The notes under the pieces were generated by a model. It saw nothing but the letters and a program-made list of their open reading frames with translations, made no database searches and was not told the DNA's origin. A program made the translations under genes and the position numbers. Of a DNA stretch of 8,384 nt, positions 1 to 7,377 are shown in pieces. Origin of the DNA: Alphaproteobacteria bacterium (lineage in GTDB: Bacteria > Pseudomonadota > Alphaproteobacteria > CAAHEQ01 > UBA3637); NCBI GenBank assembly GCA_017513365.1, contig JAFXFY010000057.1, positions 1 through 8,384 of the forward strand. The letters are read 5' to 3'. Position 1 is the first letter of the stretch, and the number at the start of each line of letters is the position of its first letter.

Positions 1-400
1 CAAAATTTTGCTTCGCCTCTGCAGACATTTGTTGTTCACGGGCAATATCGGACATTTGTTCAAAATAACATAAGCCCTTCAGATAATAAGCATAGGGTGC
101 ATTTTTATTGCCTGGGTGCAACTGAATAAATCTATCTAAAGCCAAAATTGCATCATCATATTGATTTTTCTTATAAAAAGAATAAGCCGTCATAATTTGT
201 GCACGTGGTGCCCATACCGAATACGGATGTTGACGTTCCACTTCATCAAAGTATTTTGCCGCCCCCTCATAATCTGTTTTTTCAAATAATTGATACGCTT
301 TTTGATACAAATTTTCTGCCGTCATATCGGGTATAGTCGTATCGGCCGCACATGCCCCCAATAAAATACCGCATAAACAAACTATCGTTATTTTTTTCAT
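1..400 (-). CDS. bamD: Outer membrane assembly lipoprotein BamD (5' part)
   Basis: This is the N-terminal 133 residues of BamD; the rest lies beyond the left edge. BamD is the essential lipoprotein of the BAM complex, which inserts beta-barrel proteins into the outer membrane from the periplasmic face. The sequence shows a lipoprotein signal: MKK, a hydrophobic stretch, and lipobox LGAC with the lipidated cysteine at residue 17. TPR-like helices follow, including the characteristic stretch from YEGAAKYFDEVERQHPYS through AILALDRFIQLHPGN. The start is ATG at 398-400, with GAGGA at 408-412 seven bases upstream. It lies 83 bp downstream of the metallopeptidase operon on the same strand but has its own good promoter. 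Family assignment is firm; a generic YfgL/YbgF-type TPR lipoprotein is a less likely alternative because the second-repeat wording matches BamD specifically. Confidence 0.9.
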   Translation of the reverse strand, partial: MKKITIVCLCGILLGACAADTTIPDMTAENLYQKAYQLFEKTDYEGAAKYFDEVERQHPYSVWAPRAQIMTAYSFYKKNQYDDAILALDRFIQLHPGNKNAPYAYYLKGLCYFEQMSDIAREQQMSAEAKQNF

Positions 401-430
401 AATACATTCCTCATCTTACTCATGAAAAAT

Positions 431-459
431 ATATTAACGATATTTTTATCAAATTTCAA
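431..459 (-). promoter_or_regulatory. Putative sigma70 promoter of bamD
   Basis: On the minus strand, TTGAAA (454-459) and TAATAT (431-436) are separated by exactly 17 bp. This places the transcription start near 424, about 24 bases before the bamD ATG. It lets bamD be transcribed independently of the upstream metallopeptidase genes. No convincing terminator was seen between those genes and bamD. Confidence 0.65.
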
Positions 460-483
460 CTGTTTTATTGACAGAACGATACA

Positions 484-1389
484 TTAAAATTTTATATTAA
501 TCGCCCTATCCACTAAGTGAGGGATTTGGCGTTCAAAACCATCAAAAACACTTTGAGAAGAAATTTTTTGCGGACCGTTTTTTTCTAATTCATTTTTCAA
601 CGATGTTGCAAATATTTTCCACCCTTCATGAATCCGCCGCACAGTACGAGCATTCCTTAATTCCGGATGCAAGTTATAATATGCCCGAACAATTTCATAA
701 TATTCTTTTGTATGTCTTAAGTTTAAAAAAGATAGCGGATTTTTTTCTTGTTTTAACGCTTCTAAACACCCTGTGTAGTACTCTGTCCAATAACTCGGCG
801 TATAAAAAATGGGTCTAATGTCAACGACTTTTTTCATCTCTTTCGGAGCAAAGCATAAGCCTGCGAACTGTCCACCAGACTGAGCCGCACATTCATCAAA
901 AAAATATAAGAAAAATTGATCACACAAATTAAGGAGCGTATCATTTTTATTTTCAAATTGCCCCAGCATTCTTTTTTCCATTTGCTGATGAATGGCATGC
1001 AAACATTCATGTATTAGTATATTAACTTGAACATACACCGGATAGCACAACGTTTTGGGACAAATATTAACAATATTTTCCTCAGCAATAAAATTTCCCA
1101 AAATACCGATATCATTTCTGGTATTTTCAAAATCACATGAAATAAAGCGAGTGTCTGGTGATAACATATGAAAAACATGTTGCCCTATAAGCGTTTGAAG
1201 GGCACAATCTATCAGCTTTGACAAATGTTTTTTCCGATCATACCGTTGTTTGGGTAACGGTGTTAAATATCCTGTCGGTTCGGGATGTGAAAAAATATTC
1301 TTTTTTAAAAGAGCTATTTTCTTTTTTAAGGTATCTGTTTCGTTAAAAGGCCGATAAGCCAATATCGTTGTATTCCATTTAACGGTCAT
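484..1389 (-). CDS. Putative zinc metallopeptidase, array copy 4 (HECLH)
   Basis: This 301-aa protein is of unknown function and is the last of four tandem paralogues. HECLH at residues 127-131 fits the HExxH zinc-peptidase motif (two His ligands, catalytic Glu). FFDECAAQ follows, with Glu166 aligned to a conserved acidic residue in the other copies and so a possible third zinc ligand. The C-terminal segment YEIVRAYYNLHPELRNARTV matches the equivalent YxxxxAYxxLHPEL block of the neighbouring copy. The N-terminal half (about 20-75) is helical and Lys-rich. No signal peptide or membrane segment is visible, so a cytoplasmic location is likely unless it is exported by a dedicated system. The ATG overlaps the stop of the preceding gene as ATGA (1386-1389), which suggests translational coupling; AAGGA lies nine bases upstream. 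From memory it could belong to a DUF6782-like putative metallopeptidase family, but this was not checked. Confidence 0.8.
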   Translation of the reverse strand: MTVKWNTTILAYRPFNETDTLKKKIALLKKNIFSHPEPTGYLTPLPKQRYDRKKHLSKLIDCALQTLIGQHVFHMLSPDTRFISCDFENTRNDIGILGNFIAEENIVNICPKTLCYPVYVQVNILIHECLHAIHQQMEKRMLGQFENKNDTLLNLCDQFFLYFFDECAAQSGGQFAGLCFAPKEMKKVVDIRPIFYTPSYWTEYYTGCLEALKQEKNPLSFLNLRHTKEYYEIVRAYYNLHPELRNARTVRRIHEGWKIFATSLKNELEKNGPQKISSQSVFDGFERQIPHLVDRAINIKF

Positions 1390-2282
1390 GATTCTCGTTC
1401 CTTTCCTCGGCTCATTTGCACACGCAAATGGCGTAAAAGTGGATAGTATCTATCAACCAATTGTTTCCCATTGGGTTCTATTTGATGGGTCAGCATATCG
1501 GCACGAATAGCGGTCATCATTTTTTTGGCTCCCAAGTGAACATAATGCACAAGTTTCGGCCATTTAAGTTCAGGATGCAAATCAAAATAAGCACGCCATA
1601 ATTTATAATATGAGGGAGTATGCGTGGTTTTAGCCTGTCTCATCGGCCTGCGATAATCGGTCAATTGCACTAAAATATCACTATAGTGCCAATGCCAATA
1701 CATTTTACTGGTCATAATCTCATCAACCGATATTTTATGAGGCTTCTGAATACATGCTTGTACCACTTGTGCGGCTTTGATATGAGCCGAGACCTCATCA
1801 AAAAAGCTTACACAAAACTCATCATACGGATTCAAATTATTGTATGTTGTTTTTAATACATGACGTTTCAAATTATAATTAATAATGTGCGTCATTTCAT
1901 GAACCAAAGAATTAACACATTCTCCTCGCATATCTTCGTGTAATTGGTTAGGATTTATAATAATACAATGTTCCGGCCCATAAGATTCGGCAAAATTATC
2001 TCCATCCCTTTTATCTCGCTTACTTAAAGAAAATATTTGAATCGTTTGAGGTGTCATTGTCAGTATTTGTCGCCCGACAGATGTTGACGCCATCCAATCA
2101 ATCATATTGCATAAAATTTGGCGACGTTTCAAAGTGGTTTTATCAGAAACGGGCCTATAGCCACTGACACAACAAGAATCGGGCTGTACATTTTGCTTAA
2201 TCCGATTAATATGGTCTTGTAATTCAACCGTCATCGGAACAAAAACATCTTCGGCGAATTCTTTGACAATAAACGATTTCAT
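1386..2282 (-). CDS. Putative zinc metallopeptidase, array copy 3 (HEMTH)
   Basis: This 298-aa protein is of unknown function. SLVHEMTH places the zinc-binding motif HEMTH at residues 128-132, and FFDEVSAH follows with Glu163 as the candidate third ligand, 31 residues after the last His. Upstream, WMASTSVGRQILTMTP (about 63-78) corresponds to the MASTPMGKDILS block of copy 2 and PSGRELLSHMP of copy 1. C-terminal YKLWRAYFDLHPELKWPKLV is the shared block also seen in copy 4. No export signal is seen. The ATG at 2280-2282 lies six bases after the upstream gene's TAG, and the AAGGTAGGAAG ribosome binding region overlaps that stop. The downstream gene overlaps it by four bases, so the last three copies form one transcription unit. 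The protein motif supports a metallopeptidase; the substrate is unknown. Confidence 0.8.
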   Translation of the reverse strand: MKSFIVKEFAEDVFVPMTVELQDHINRIKQNVQPDSCCVSGYRPVSDKTTLKRRQILCNMIDWMASTSVGRQILTMTPQTIQIFSLSKRDKRDGDNFAESYGPEHCIIINPNQLHEDMRGECVNSLVHEMTHIINYNLKRHVLKTTYNNLNPYDEFCVSFFDEVSAHIKAAQVVQACIQKPHKISVDEIMTSKMYWHWHYSDILVQLTDYRRPMRQAKTTHTPSYYKLWRAYFDLHPELKWPKLVHYVHLGAKKMMTAIRADMLTHQIEPNGKQLVDRYYPLLRHLRVQMSRGKERES

Positions 2283-2288
2283 TGCTTC

Positions 2289-3158
2289 CTACCTTGTATG
2301 TTTTGTCTCTTTTCTTTGCATTTGATGACGGGCTTTTTTAACAACATGATGATTATAGGCTTGGTGTAAACGGTCAATGACAGCTAAATCACATAACGCC
2401 GGATATGTTTTAAAATAACCGCAAAAAACCTTTAAATCTTGAGTAGAAAATGTGGCGGATTGAGGTTTTAAAACCTCTTGTTTATGCCATCCAATAACCC
2501 GATTGGCAAATTCGTCCACATACTGATTATCCGTTAATCGTTCACACAAATCCATAACATAATCTAAGGAAGGTTGATTATCAATACTTTTTGTTTTTTT
2601 TACCTGTTTAAAGACACTATCTTCACTTAAATAAGCCGATAATTCATTCATCATATATTTCATAAACCTTAAACAAGGAGGCAACATATAGGCATTCAAG
2701 TTATTTTCCATTTCAACATTTTTAGCATGCGCACATTCATGGACTAATATTTTTAAAACTAAGGCCTGATTTTTAAAAACATCATCTGAGGCTTTTAAAA
2801 ACACCGTCGGCCAAGACCGGTCAAAAAAACGTCCTGTTTGTTCCATTGGGGCTACCCCAAAATATGTTGAACTATAAAGATTGGATAATATATCTTTTCC
2901 CATCGGCGTTGATGCCATTGTATCCAACCCTTGCTGAATTTTTCGTAAAAACCGATGTTCTGTTGACCGACTGACCATATCATCCCACTCAATATCTTCA
3001 AATTCATCCCGATCTATTAATTCAGATGACAGAACATTCGCTTTTAACCGCTTTAATTTGGCATTAAAATCCACACAGGTCTGTGTTAAATTTTCAACCT
3101 CTTCCATCAAAGCCGGCTGACATACACTATTTAAAAATTTTTCAGACCACCGTTTCAT
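2289..3158 (-). CDS. Putative zinc metallopeptidase, array copy 2 (HECAH)
   Basis: This 289-aa protein is of unknown function. It carries ILVHECAH with HExxH at residues 140-144 and MMNELSAYLSE with Glu172 as candidate third ligand. Here Asn replaces the Asp that precedes this Glu in the other copies. The DTMASTPMGKDILSNL block (about 79-94) is shared with copy 3. Start choice: reading further upstream gives a TTG codon at 3168-3170, but that abuts the AAGGA with no spacer. The ATG at 3156-3158 yields MKRWSEKFLNSV, which aligns with MAKFADTFLSEV of copy 1, so it is preferred. The gene has its own promoter in the 3171-3240 gap and heads the three-gene operon. No signal peptide or transmembrane helix is apparent. 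Sequence identity to its neighbours is low outside the motifs, which indicates old duplication. Confidence 0.8.
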   Translation of the reverse strand: MKRWSEKFLNSVCQPALMEEVENLTQTCVDFNAKLKRLKANVLSSELIDRDEFEDIEWDDMVSRSTEHRFLRKIQQGLDTMASTPMGKDILSNLYSSTYFGVAPMEQTGRFFDRSWPTVFLKASDDVFKNQALVLKILVHECAHAKNVEMENNLNAYMLPPCLRFMKYMMNELSAYLSEDSVFKQVKKTKSIDNQPSLDYVMDLCERLTDNQYVDEFANRVIGWHKQEVLKPQSATFSTQDLKVFCGYFKTYPALCDLAVIDRLHQAYNHHVVKKARHQMQRKETKHTR

Positions 3159-3170
3159 AAAATGATACAA

Positions 3171-3175
3171 TCCTT
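3171..3175 (-). promoter_or_regulatory. Ribosome binding site deciding the copy 2 start
   Basis: The minus strand reads AAGGA here. It is 12 bases from the ATG at 3158, which is long but workable. It has zero spacing to the TTG at 3170, which is not workable. This favours the ATG start. Confidence 0.5.
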
Positions 3176-3200
3176 ATAGCAAAAATTATTTTTGTCAAAG

Positions 3201-3229
3201 ATTTTATCATAACATTCCAAAAAAATCAA
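3201..3229 (-). promoter_or_regulatory. Putative extended -10 promoter of the three-gene peptidase operon
   Basis: On the minus strand, TTGATT (3224-3229) and TAAAAT (3201-3206) are 17 bp apart. A TGA just before the -10 (3207-3209) gives an extended -10. The start would fall near 3194, leaving a leader of about 36 bases. An AT-rich perfect inverted repeat (CAAAAAT, one base, ATTTTTG; 3180-3194) lies at the predicted start and might be an operator, though such AT palindromes arise easily by chance. Confidence 0.6.
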
Positions 3230-3240
3230 GAAAAATTTGT

Positions 3241-4161
3241 TTAATGCGTACCATACCCCAACTGTTTCAACCGATGAGATACATCATACTGTGTTAATCC
3301 TCCTCTTTGACCAGCCGGATACATTACCAACTTTTGATAAATACCATTTATTTTGTTCAATACATTTTTCTGTTTGAGTTGCGGATACAACGTCATATAG
3401 TATAAAAAAAGACGTTTTAACGGTTTATCCAATGTATTATCCTCATCTAAAATAACAGATGTTTGATTCCCTAAATAATCAAATATACTTTGAGCAAACT
3501 CATGAAAATATCCACAGTGTTCCATTTTATCAATAATCTGCATGGCTGATACTTTGGGTGTATTTTGTTTAATGTATCCTGAAGTTTGTAATTCATTATA
3601 AACTTTTTCAGCCGATAATCTGGCTCCCAGCTCATCAAAGGTACTTTCAAAAAAGAATGCTTTTGGCGAAAAACCATACTGCCGATTTCGGCAAATAGAA
3701 TCATGTCTGGCGTGTGTCATTTCATGAACAAGTGTTTTCAAATAGTCTTGATTTTTAAACCACAATGTCGGATGTCTTGAAGAAATGGATAACATTTTTT
3801 CCGATGCCGAAAAAAATCCTCTGTCCTCTTGTGTCATGGCATACATATATACATCCAACGGCATATGGGATAATAATTCACGGCCGGATGGTACCCCTGC
3901 AATTTGCACCAATGCCTGTTTCATTTGCCGTAAACGATCTTGTTCCAATGAGGCTTTTGTTTCTTTTTGAGGTAATCTGCCATACCCATACTCAAAAAAA
4001 ATTGCAGTTAATTCCGATGAAGGGTGGATATTATTTTTTAATTGATGTAATCGTTTTTGGAAATGAGGCTCTGACAACTCACCATACATATGCTGTTGCG
4101 CCATAACACTAAATGCGTACTCCGAAACTTCTGATAAAAATGTATCTGCAAATTTTGCCAT
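3241..4161 (-). CDS. Putative zinc metallopeptidase, array copy 1 (HEMTH)
   Basis: This 306-aa protein is of unknown function and is the first gene of the array. TLVHEMTH carries HExxH at residues 146-150, and STFDELGARLSAEKV follows with Glu177 as likely third ligand, 27 residues on. PSGRELLSHMP (about 91-101) and the C-terminal LFLYYMTLYPQLKQKNV block match the other copies. The reading frame is open 26 codons further upstream, but ATG 4159-4161 is preceded at seven bases by AGAGG, gives the MAKFADTFLSEV start aligned with copy 2, and leaves room for the promoter, so the shorter form is chosen. No signal peptide is seen. The gene is separated from copy 2 by about 80 bases containing another promoter and is divergent from the PEPCK gene. 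What is seen is the motif and paralogy; peptidase activity is an inference. Confidence 0.82.
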   Translation of the reverse strand: MAKFADTFLSEVSEYAFSVMAQQHMYGELSEPHFQKRLHQLKNNIHPSSELTAIFFEYGYGRLPQKETKASLEQDRLRQMKQALVQIAGVPSGRELLSHMPLDVYMYAMTQEDRGFFSASEKMLSISSRHPTLWFKNQDYLKTLVHEMTHARHDSICRNRQYGFSPKAFFFESTFDELGARLSAEKVYNELQTSGYIKQNTPKVSAMQIIDKMEHCGYFHEFAQSIFDYLGNQTSVILDEDNTLDKPLKRLFLYYMTLYPQLKQKNVLNKINGIYQKLVMYPAGQRGGLTQYDVSHRLKQLGYGTH

Positions 4162-4168
4162 ATAAATA

Positions 4169-4173
4169 CCTCT
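4169..4173 (-). promoter_or_regulatory. Ribosome binding site fixing the copy 1 start
   Basis: The minus strand reads AGAGG, seven bases before the ATG at 4161. Nothing comparable precedes the farther upstream ATG at 4239. Confidence 0.65.
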
Positions 4174-4180
4174 GACATGT

Positions 4181-4189
4181 AGTATATCA
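4181..4189 (-). promoter_or_regulatory. Putative extended -10 promoter of array copy 1
   Basis: The minus strand reads TGATATACT: the -10 TATACT at 4181-4186 with an upstream TG. The -35 region at 17 bp spacing (GTGCAA, 4204-4209) is poor, so the extended -10 would have to compensate. Transcription would start near 4174, giving a very short leader that barely contains the ribosome binding site. Confidence 0.5.
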
Positions 4190-4219
4190 CATTTTTTAAT
4201 TTTTTGCACGCAAAACGGA

Positions 4220-4248
4220 TTGACTTGAAAAAAAATCACCTTTAATAT
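4220..4248 (+). promoter_or_regulatory. Sigma70-type promoter of the PEPCK gene
   Basis: TTGACT (4220-4225) and TAATAT (4243-4248) are separated by 17 bp, close to the housekeeping consensus. The start would be near 4255. A full AGGAGG ribosome binding site at 4271-4276 follows, eight bases before the ATG. The match quality suggests strong constitutive expression. Confidence 0.75.
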
Positions 4249-4284
4249 TTAGAATATTACAATTTTATACAGGAGGAAAAAAAT

Positions 4285-6108
4285 ATGGCAGCAACAGGAA
4301 AAACAACACCGAAACAATATTGTCCCACCAAAAATAAAGAGGTTATTAAATGGGTCGTTCAGATGGCCGAATTAACGAAACCAGATACTATTTATTGGTG
4401 CGACGGAACCGAAGCAGAATACAAACAAATTTGCCAAGAATTGGTTGATAAAGGGACTTTTATCAAATTAAATCCGACAAAACGCCCAAACAGCTATTTA
4501 GCTCGTTCCAATCCAAAGGATGTGGCCAGAGTTGAAGCCAGAACATTTATCTGTTCAAAAAAACAAGCTGATGCCGGTCCGACCAATAACTGGGCTGACC
4601 CCAAAAAAATGAAACAAACTTTAAATGGGTTAATGAAGGGCTGTATGAAGGGTCGTACCATGTACGTTATTCCGTTTTCCATGGGACCTCTCGGGTCTAA
4701 AATTGCTCAAATCGGCGTAGAAATTACCGATTCGCCATACGTTGTTGCCAATATGCGGATTATGACACGTATGGGTAAAGAGGTATGGAAATATTTAGGA
4801 AATAAAAGCTTTGTAAAATGCTTTCACTCCGTTGGGGCGCCGCTTAAAAAAGGGGAAGAAGATGTCGCATGGCCTTGTAATCCCGAAAATACATACATTA
4901 CCCACTTCCCAGAAACACGTGAAATTATTTCCTACGGGTCCGGATACGGCGGTAATGCTTTGCTCGGTAAAAAATGTTTAGCCCTCAGAATTGCCTCTAC
5001 AATGGCTCGTGATGAAGGGTGGCTTGCTGAACACATGCTCATCGTCGGCTTACAAAAGGGCCGAGAAAAAACATATGTGTGTGGGGCATTCCCATCCGCT
5101 TGTGGTAAAACCAATTTGGCAATGTTGATTCCGCCTCGTGAAATGTTAGGGTGGAAAGTATCCACAATCGGAGATGACATTGCTTGGTTAAAACCGGGGA
5201 AAGATGGTCGTTTGTATGCAATTAACCCCGAGGCTGGTTTCTTTGGTGTAGCTCCTGGCACCTCCATGAAAACGAATAAAAATGCGATGATGTCTTGTCG
5301 TGCCAATACTATTTTTACAAATGTTGCCCTAACCGATGACGGTGATGTGTGGTGGGAAGGTATGACCGATAAAGCGCCCAAACATTTAATTGATTGGCAA
5401 GGCAACGATTGGACACCCAAGTCAAAAACACCGGCAGCTCATCCAAACTCTCGTTTTACGGCACCGGCCAGTCAATGTCCGATTATTGACAAAGAATGGG
5501 AAAATCCGGCCGGTGTTCCGATTTCGGCATTCTTATTTGGCGGACGTTTGGCCACAAATACCCCACTTGTTTACCAAAGTTTTAACTGGCAACATGGTGT
5601 ATGTTTAGCCAGTACCATGGGGTCCGAAAAAACGGCTGCCGCCGAAGGCACAATGGGCGAAATTCGCCGTGATCCGTTTGCTATGTTGCCGTTTTGTGGC
5701 TACAACATGGGCGATTATTGGACACACTGGCTCAATATGGGGGCAAAATTAAAACATAAACCGCTGATTTTCCGAGTCAACTGGTTCCGTAAAGACAAAA
5801 AAGGCAACTTTATGTGGCCAGGTTTTGGCGACAATATGCGTGTGTTAGACTTTGTCGTCGGGCGTTGTAATGGCACAAAAACAGCGACAGAAACGGCCCT
5901 TGGATGGATGCCCGTTTATAATCAAATGGATTGGAGAGGCCTCAAAATGAGCGAAAAAGAATTTGACGCTTTAATGGCCGTTGATTCAAAATTGGCCTTA
6001 CAAGACGTTGTCGCACAACGCGAATATCTGGCCGGATTTGATCGACATCCGAGCGATTTTGATGCCGAACTTGATTTATTGGAAAATCGTTTAAAACGAA
6101 TGAAATAA
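4285..6108 (+). CDS. pckG: Phosphoenolpyruvate carboxykinase (GTP)
   Basis: This enzyme interconverts oxaloacetate + GTP and phosphoenolpyruvate + GDP + CO2 in the cytoplasm, linking the C4-acid pool to glycolysis/gluconeogenesis. At 607 aa it is full length for the GTP family. The P-loop AFPSACGKTN is at 268-277 with the mobile active-site Cys273. TIGDDIAW (294-301) supplies the metal-binding Asp298. Lys230 (in GKKC) and His250 (in LAEHM) match the other Mn ligands. The guanine-binding aromatics Phe501, Phe509 and Phe514, with Asn517 in NWFRKD...FMWPGFGDN, keep the exact spacing of the vertebrate enzyme (alignment from memory). These residues separate it from ATP-type PckA. It is a single-gene unit with a strong promoter, an AGGAGG site and a following terminator. 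In a fermentative gut bacterium it might run toward oxaloacetate formation, but the sequence does not settle direction. Confidence 0.97.
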   Translation: MAATGKTTPKQYCPTKNKEVIKWVVQMAELTKPDTIYWCDGTEAEYKQICQELVDKGTFIKLNPTKRPNSYLARSNPKDVARVEARTFICSKKQADAGPTNNWADPKKMKQTLNGLMKGCMKGRTMYVIPFSMGPLGSKIAQIGVEITDSPYVVANMRIMTRMGKEVWKYLGNKSFVKCFHSVGAPLKKGEEDVAWPCNPENTYITHFPETREIISYGSGYGGNALLGKKCLALRIASTMARDEGWLAEHMLIVGLQKGREKTYVCGAFPSACGKTNLAMLIPPREMLGWKVSTIGDDIAWLKPGKDGRLYAINPEAGFFGVAPGTSMKTNKNAMMSCRANTIFTNVALTDDGDVWWEGMTDKAPKHLIDWQGNDWTPKSKTPAAHPNSRFTAPASQCPIIDKEWENPAGVPISAFLFGGRLATNTPLVYQSFNWQHGVCLASTMGSEKTAAAEGTMGEIRRDPFAMLPFCGYNMGDYWTHWLNMGAKLKHKPLIFRVNWFRKDKKGNFMWPGFGDNMRVLDFVVGRCNGTKTATETALGWMPVYNQMDWRGLKMSEKEFDALMAVDSKLALQDVVAQREYLAGFDRHPSDFDAELDLLENRLKRMK

Positions 6109-6124
6109 ACTCAATATGTATCAG

Positions 6125-6163
6125 AAAAAGGCCTCGCCAATTCAATTGACGAGGCCTCTTTTA
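6125..6163. terminator. Bidirectional intrinsic terminator between pckG and the pilin-like gene
   Basis: AGGCCTCG (6129-6136) pairs perfectly with CGAGGCCT (6150-6157). The stem can continue past one mismatch through CAATT/AATTG. A CTTTTAT run follows on the plus strand, and a run of five T follows on the minus strand (6125-6129). It lies 20 bases after the pckG stop and 18 bases after the convergent pilin gene's stop, so it should serve both. Confidence 0.9.
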
Positions 6164-6174
6164 TAAGGGTTTTA

Positions 6175-7338
6175 TTACCGATAATCTTCAACATTGGTAC
6201 AAGACATATTGGATACATCAAAAGTACCCCCGCCTATCATAACACTATCGGTATCGGAACAACTCATACTGCTTGCTTCAATAATGCCAGATTGCATATT
6301 CAACGTTGATGAATCGGTAAGGGCTATACTACCCGATTTAAGAAATCCACCACTCATATTAATAGCTGTTTTTGAAACAGCAAAACGATTGGCATTAACA
6401 ATCTTTCCTGATTCCATAGTAAAAACGGCATTAGATAAAGAGGCATTGTACATCACCAAGTTTCCTGTGCCTGTTCCATCCATATTCGTGTCTGAATTAT
6501 CAACAAGAGTCATTGTCCCATCAACAGATAATTTATCCACCAACACACTATGACTGTTTAAATCCAATTGAATATCTTGTCCGGATTCAATTTTCAATTT
6601 GCAATGAGAGGCATTCACATCAGACCAAACCGTTGCCGTAACCGGTGTCCCATCAGCGGGTATATTAAATATAGCGGTTGTACCATCAACAGTAATCGTA
6701 TCTGTTGAGTCTCCAATTTTAAAAGCCTGATAAAAAGCCTCTTCACACGGCGTTAAACATTCGCCTGTATCAAAATCTACCGGACCACCATTTGAACACA
6801 AACAGGCCGTTTTATCAGAAGACAACGTCGTATTTTCGGGACACGGCGTACATACATCATTGACCATCACACCGTTGCATTCTTCGTCATCATTTTGGCC
6901 ACCTCCCACGACTGCATCATAATAAAAAATAAGCGTATTTTCTTCTTTACATTTACCTTGAGCAGTACCTTCTCCGTTGATAGTCAACAATACACCCTCG
7001 GGCAACAAATCATCAGCCAACATTTCGCAAACTTGTTTTTCAATACCGGAAATTTTAATCCCGCCGGTGATACCGTCTGTGCCTTTTTCCAATGTAATGA
7101 TATATCCGGCAGTGGACTTTTCTGGCCACTCGGATAAAGACAAATCGCTACCACGGTTAACCTGAGCAATTAAATCCACAGCGCGTAAATTTACATCATT
7201 CATAGTCGTATTTGCACGGTATTTATCCATGCCATAGCTGTAGCCGGCAATTCCACCGATACTTAACACACCGATAATAGCGAGTGTTCCCAGCATTTCT
7301 ACCATACTGCGTCCGGATTCATACTTTATTTCATTCAT
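6175..7338 (-). CDS. Type IV pilin-like protein with C-terminal beta-helix-like repeats
   Basis: This 387-aa protein begins like a type IV prepilin. A short charged leader ends at Gly9, and the mature sequence RSMVEMLGTLAIIGVLSIGG has Glu14 at the +5 position, then a hydrophobic assembly helix to about residue 37. Prepilin peptidase should cut after Gly9. Residues 40-145 form a small pilin-type globular region containing Cys104 and Cys130. Residues 154-198 are Cys-rich (C154, 163, 166, 179, 181, 194, 198), resembling an EGF-like linker. Residues 250-380 contain repeats of about 20 residues with a M-x-[SG]-G core starting at Met308, 328, 348 and 367, typical of a right-handed beta-helix. A surface fibre subunit or adhesin-like minor pilin is inferred. 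The ATG has AGGAG (7345-7349) six bases upstream. It sits just after a structured leader with a terminator. No pilus assembly genes are in view. Confidence 0.85.
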   Translation of the reverse strand: MNEIKYESGRSMVEMLGTLAIIGVLSIGGIAGYSYGMDKYRANTTMNDVNLRAVDLIAQVNRGSDLSLSEWPEKSTAGYIITLEKGTDGITGGIKISGIEKQVCEMLADDLLPEGVLLTINGEGTAQGKCKEENTLIFYYDAVVGGGQNDDEECNGVMVNDVCTPCPENTTLSSDKTACLCSNGGPVDFDTGECLTPCEEAFYQAFKIGDSTDTITVDGTTAIFNIPADGTPVTATVWSDVNASHCKLKIESGQDIQLDLNSHSVLVDKLSVDGTMTLVDNSDTNMDGTGTGNLVMYNASLSNAVFTMESGKIVNANRFAVSKTAINMSGGFLKSGSIALTDSSTLNMQSGIIEASSMSCSDTDSVMIGGGTFDVSNMSCTNVEDYR

Positions 7339-7351
7339 ACTTTACTCCTGT

Positions 7352-7377
7352 AAAAAAATCGCCGTGATGAGTGGCGA
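7352..7377 (-). terminator. Intrinsic terminator just upstream of the pilin-like gene
   Basis: On the minus strand, TCGCC (7373-7377) and GGCGA (7359-7363) form a stem followed by seven T (7352-7358). The tract ends only two bases before the pilin ribosome binding site, so there is no room for a promoter between them. Pilin transcription must pass through this site. This suggests regulated read-through or attenuation. Confidence 0.75.

Noticed and set aside
461..474. CTGT/ACAG mini-hairpin between the peptidase operon and bamD as a terminator
   Set aside because: The stem is only four pairs and no T-tract follows it on the minus strand.
3159..3170. TTG start for array copy 2, four codons upstream
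   Set aside because: The AAGGA would directly touch the TTG. The ATG at 3158 aligns with the start of copy 1.
4162..4239. 26-residue N-terminal extension of array copy 1
   Set aside because: It has no ribosome binding site, it would run through the extended -10 promoter, and it has no counterpart in the paralogues.
4932..5420. Long antisense frame (162 codons) within the PEPCK gene
   Set aside because: It lies wholly inside a certain gene on the opposite strand, resembles no known protein, and is a shadow of the pckG coding pattern.
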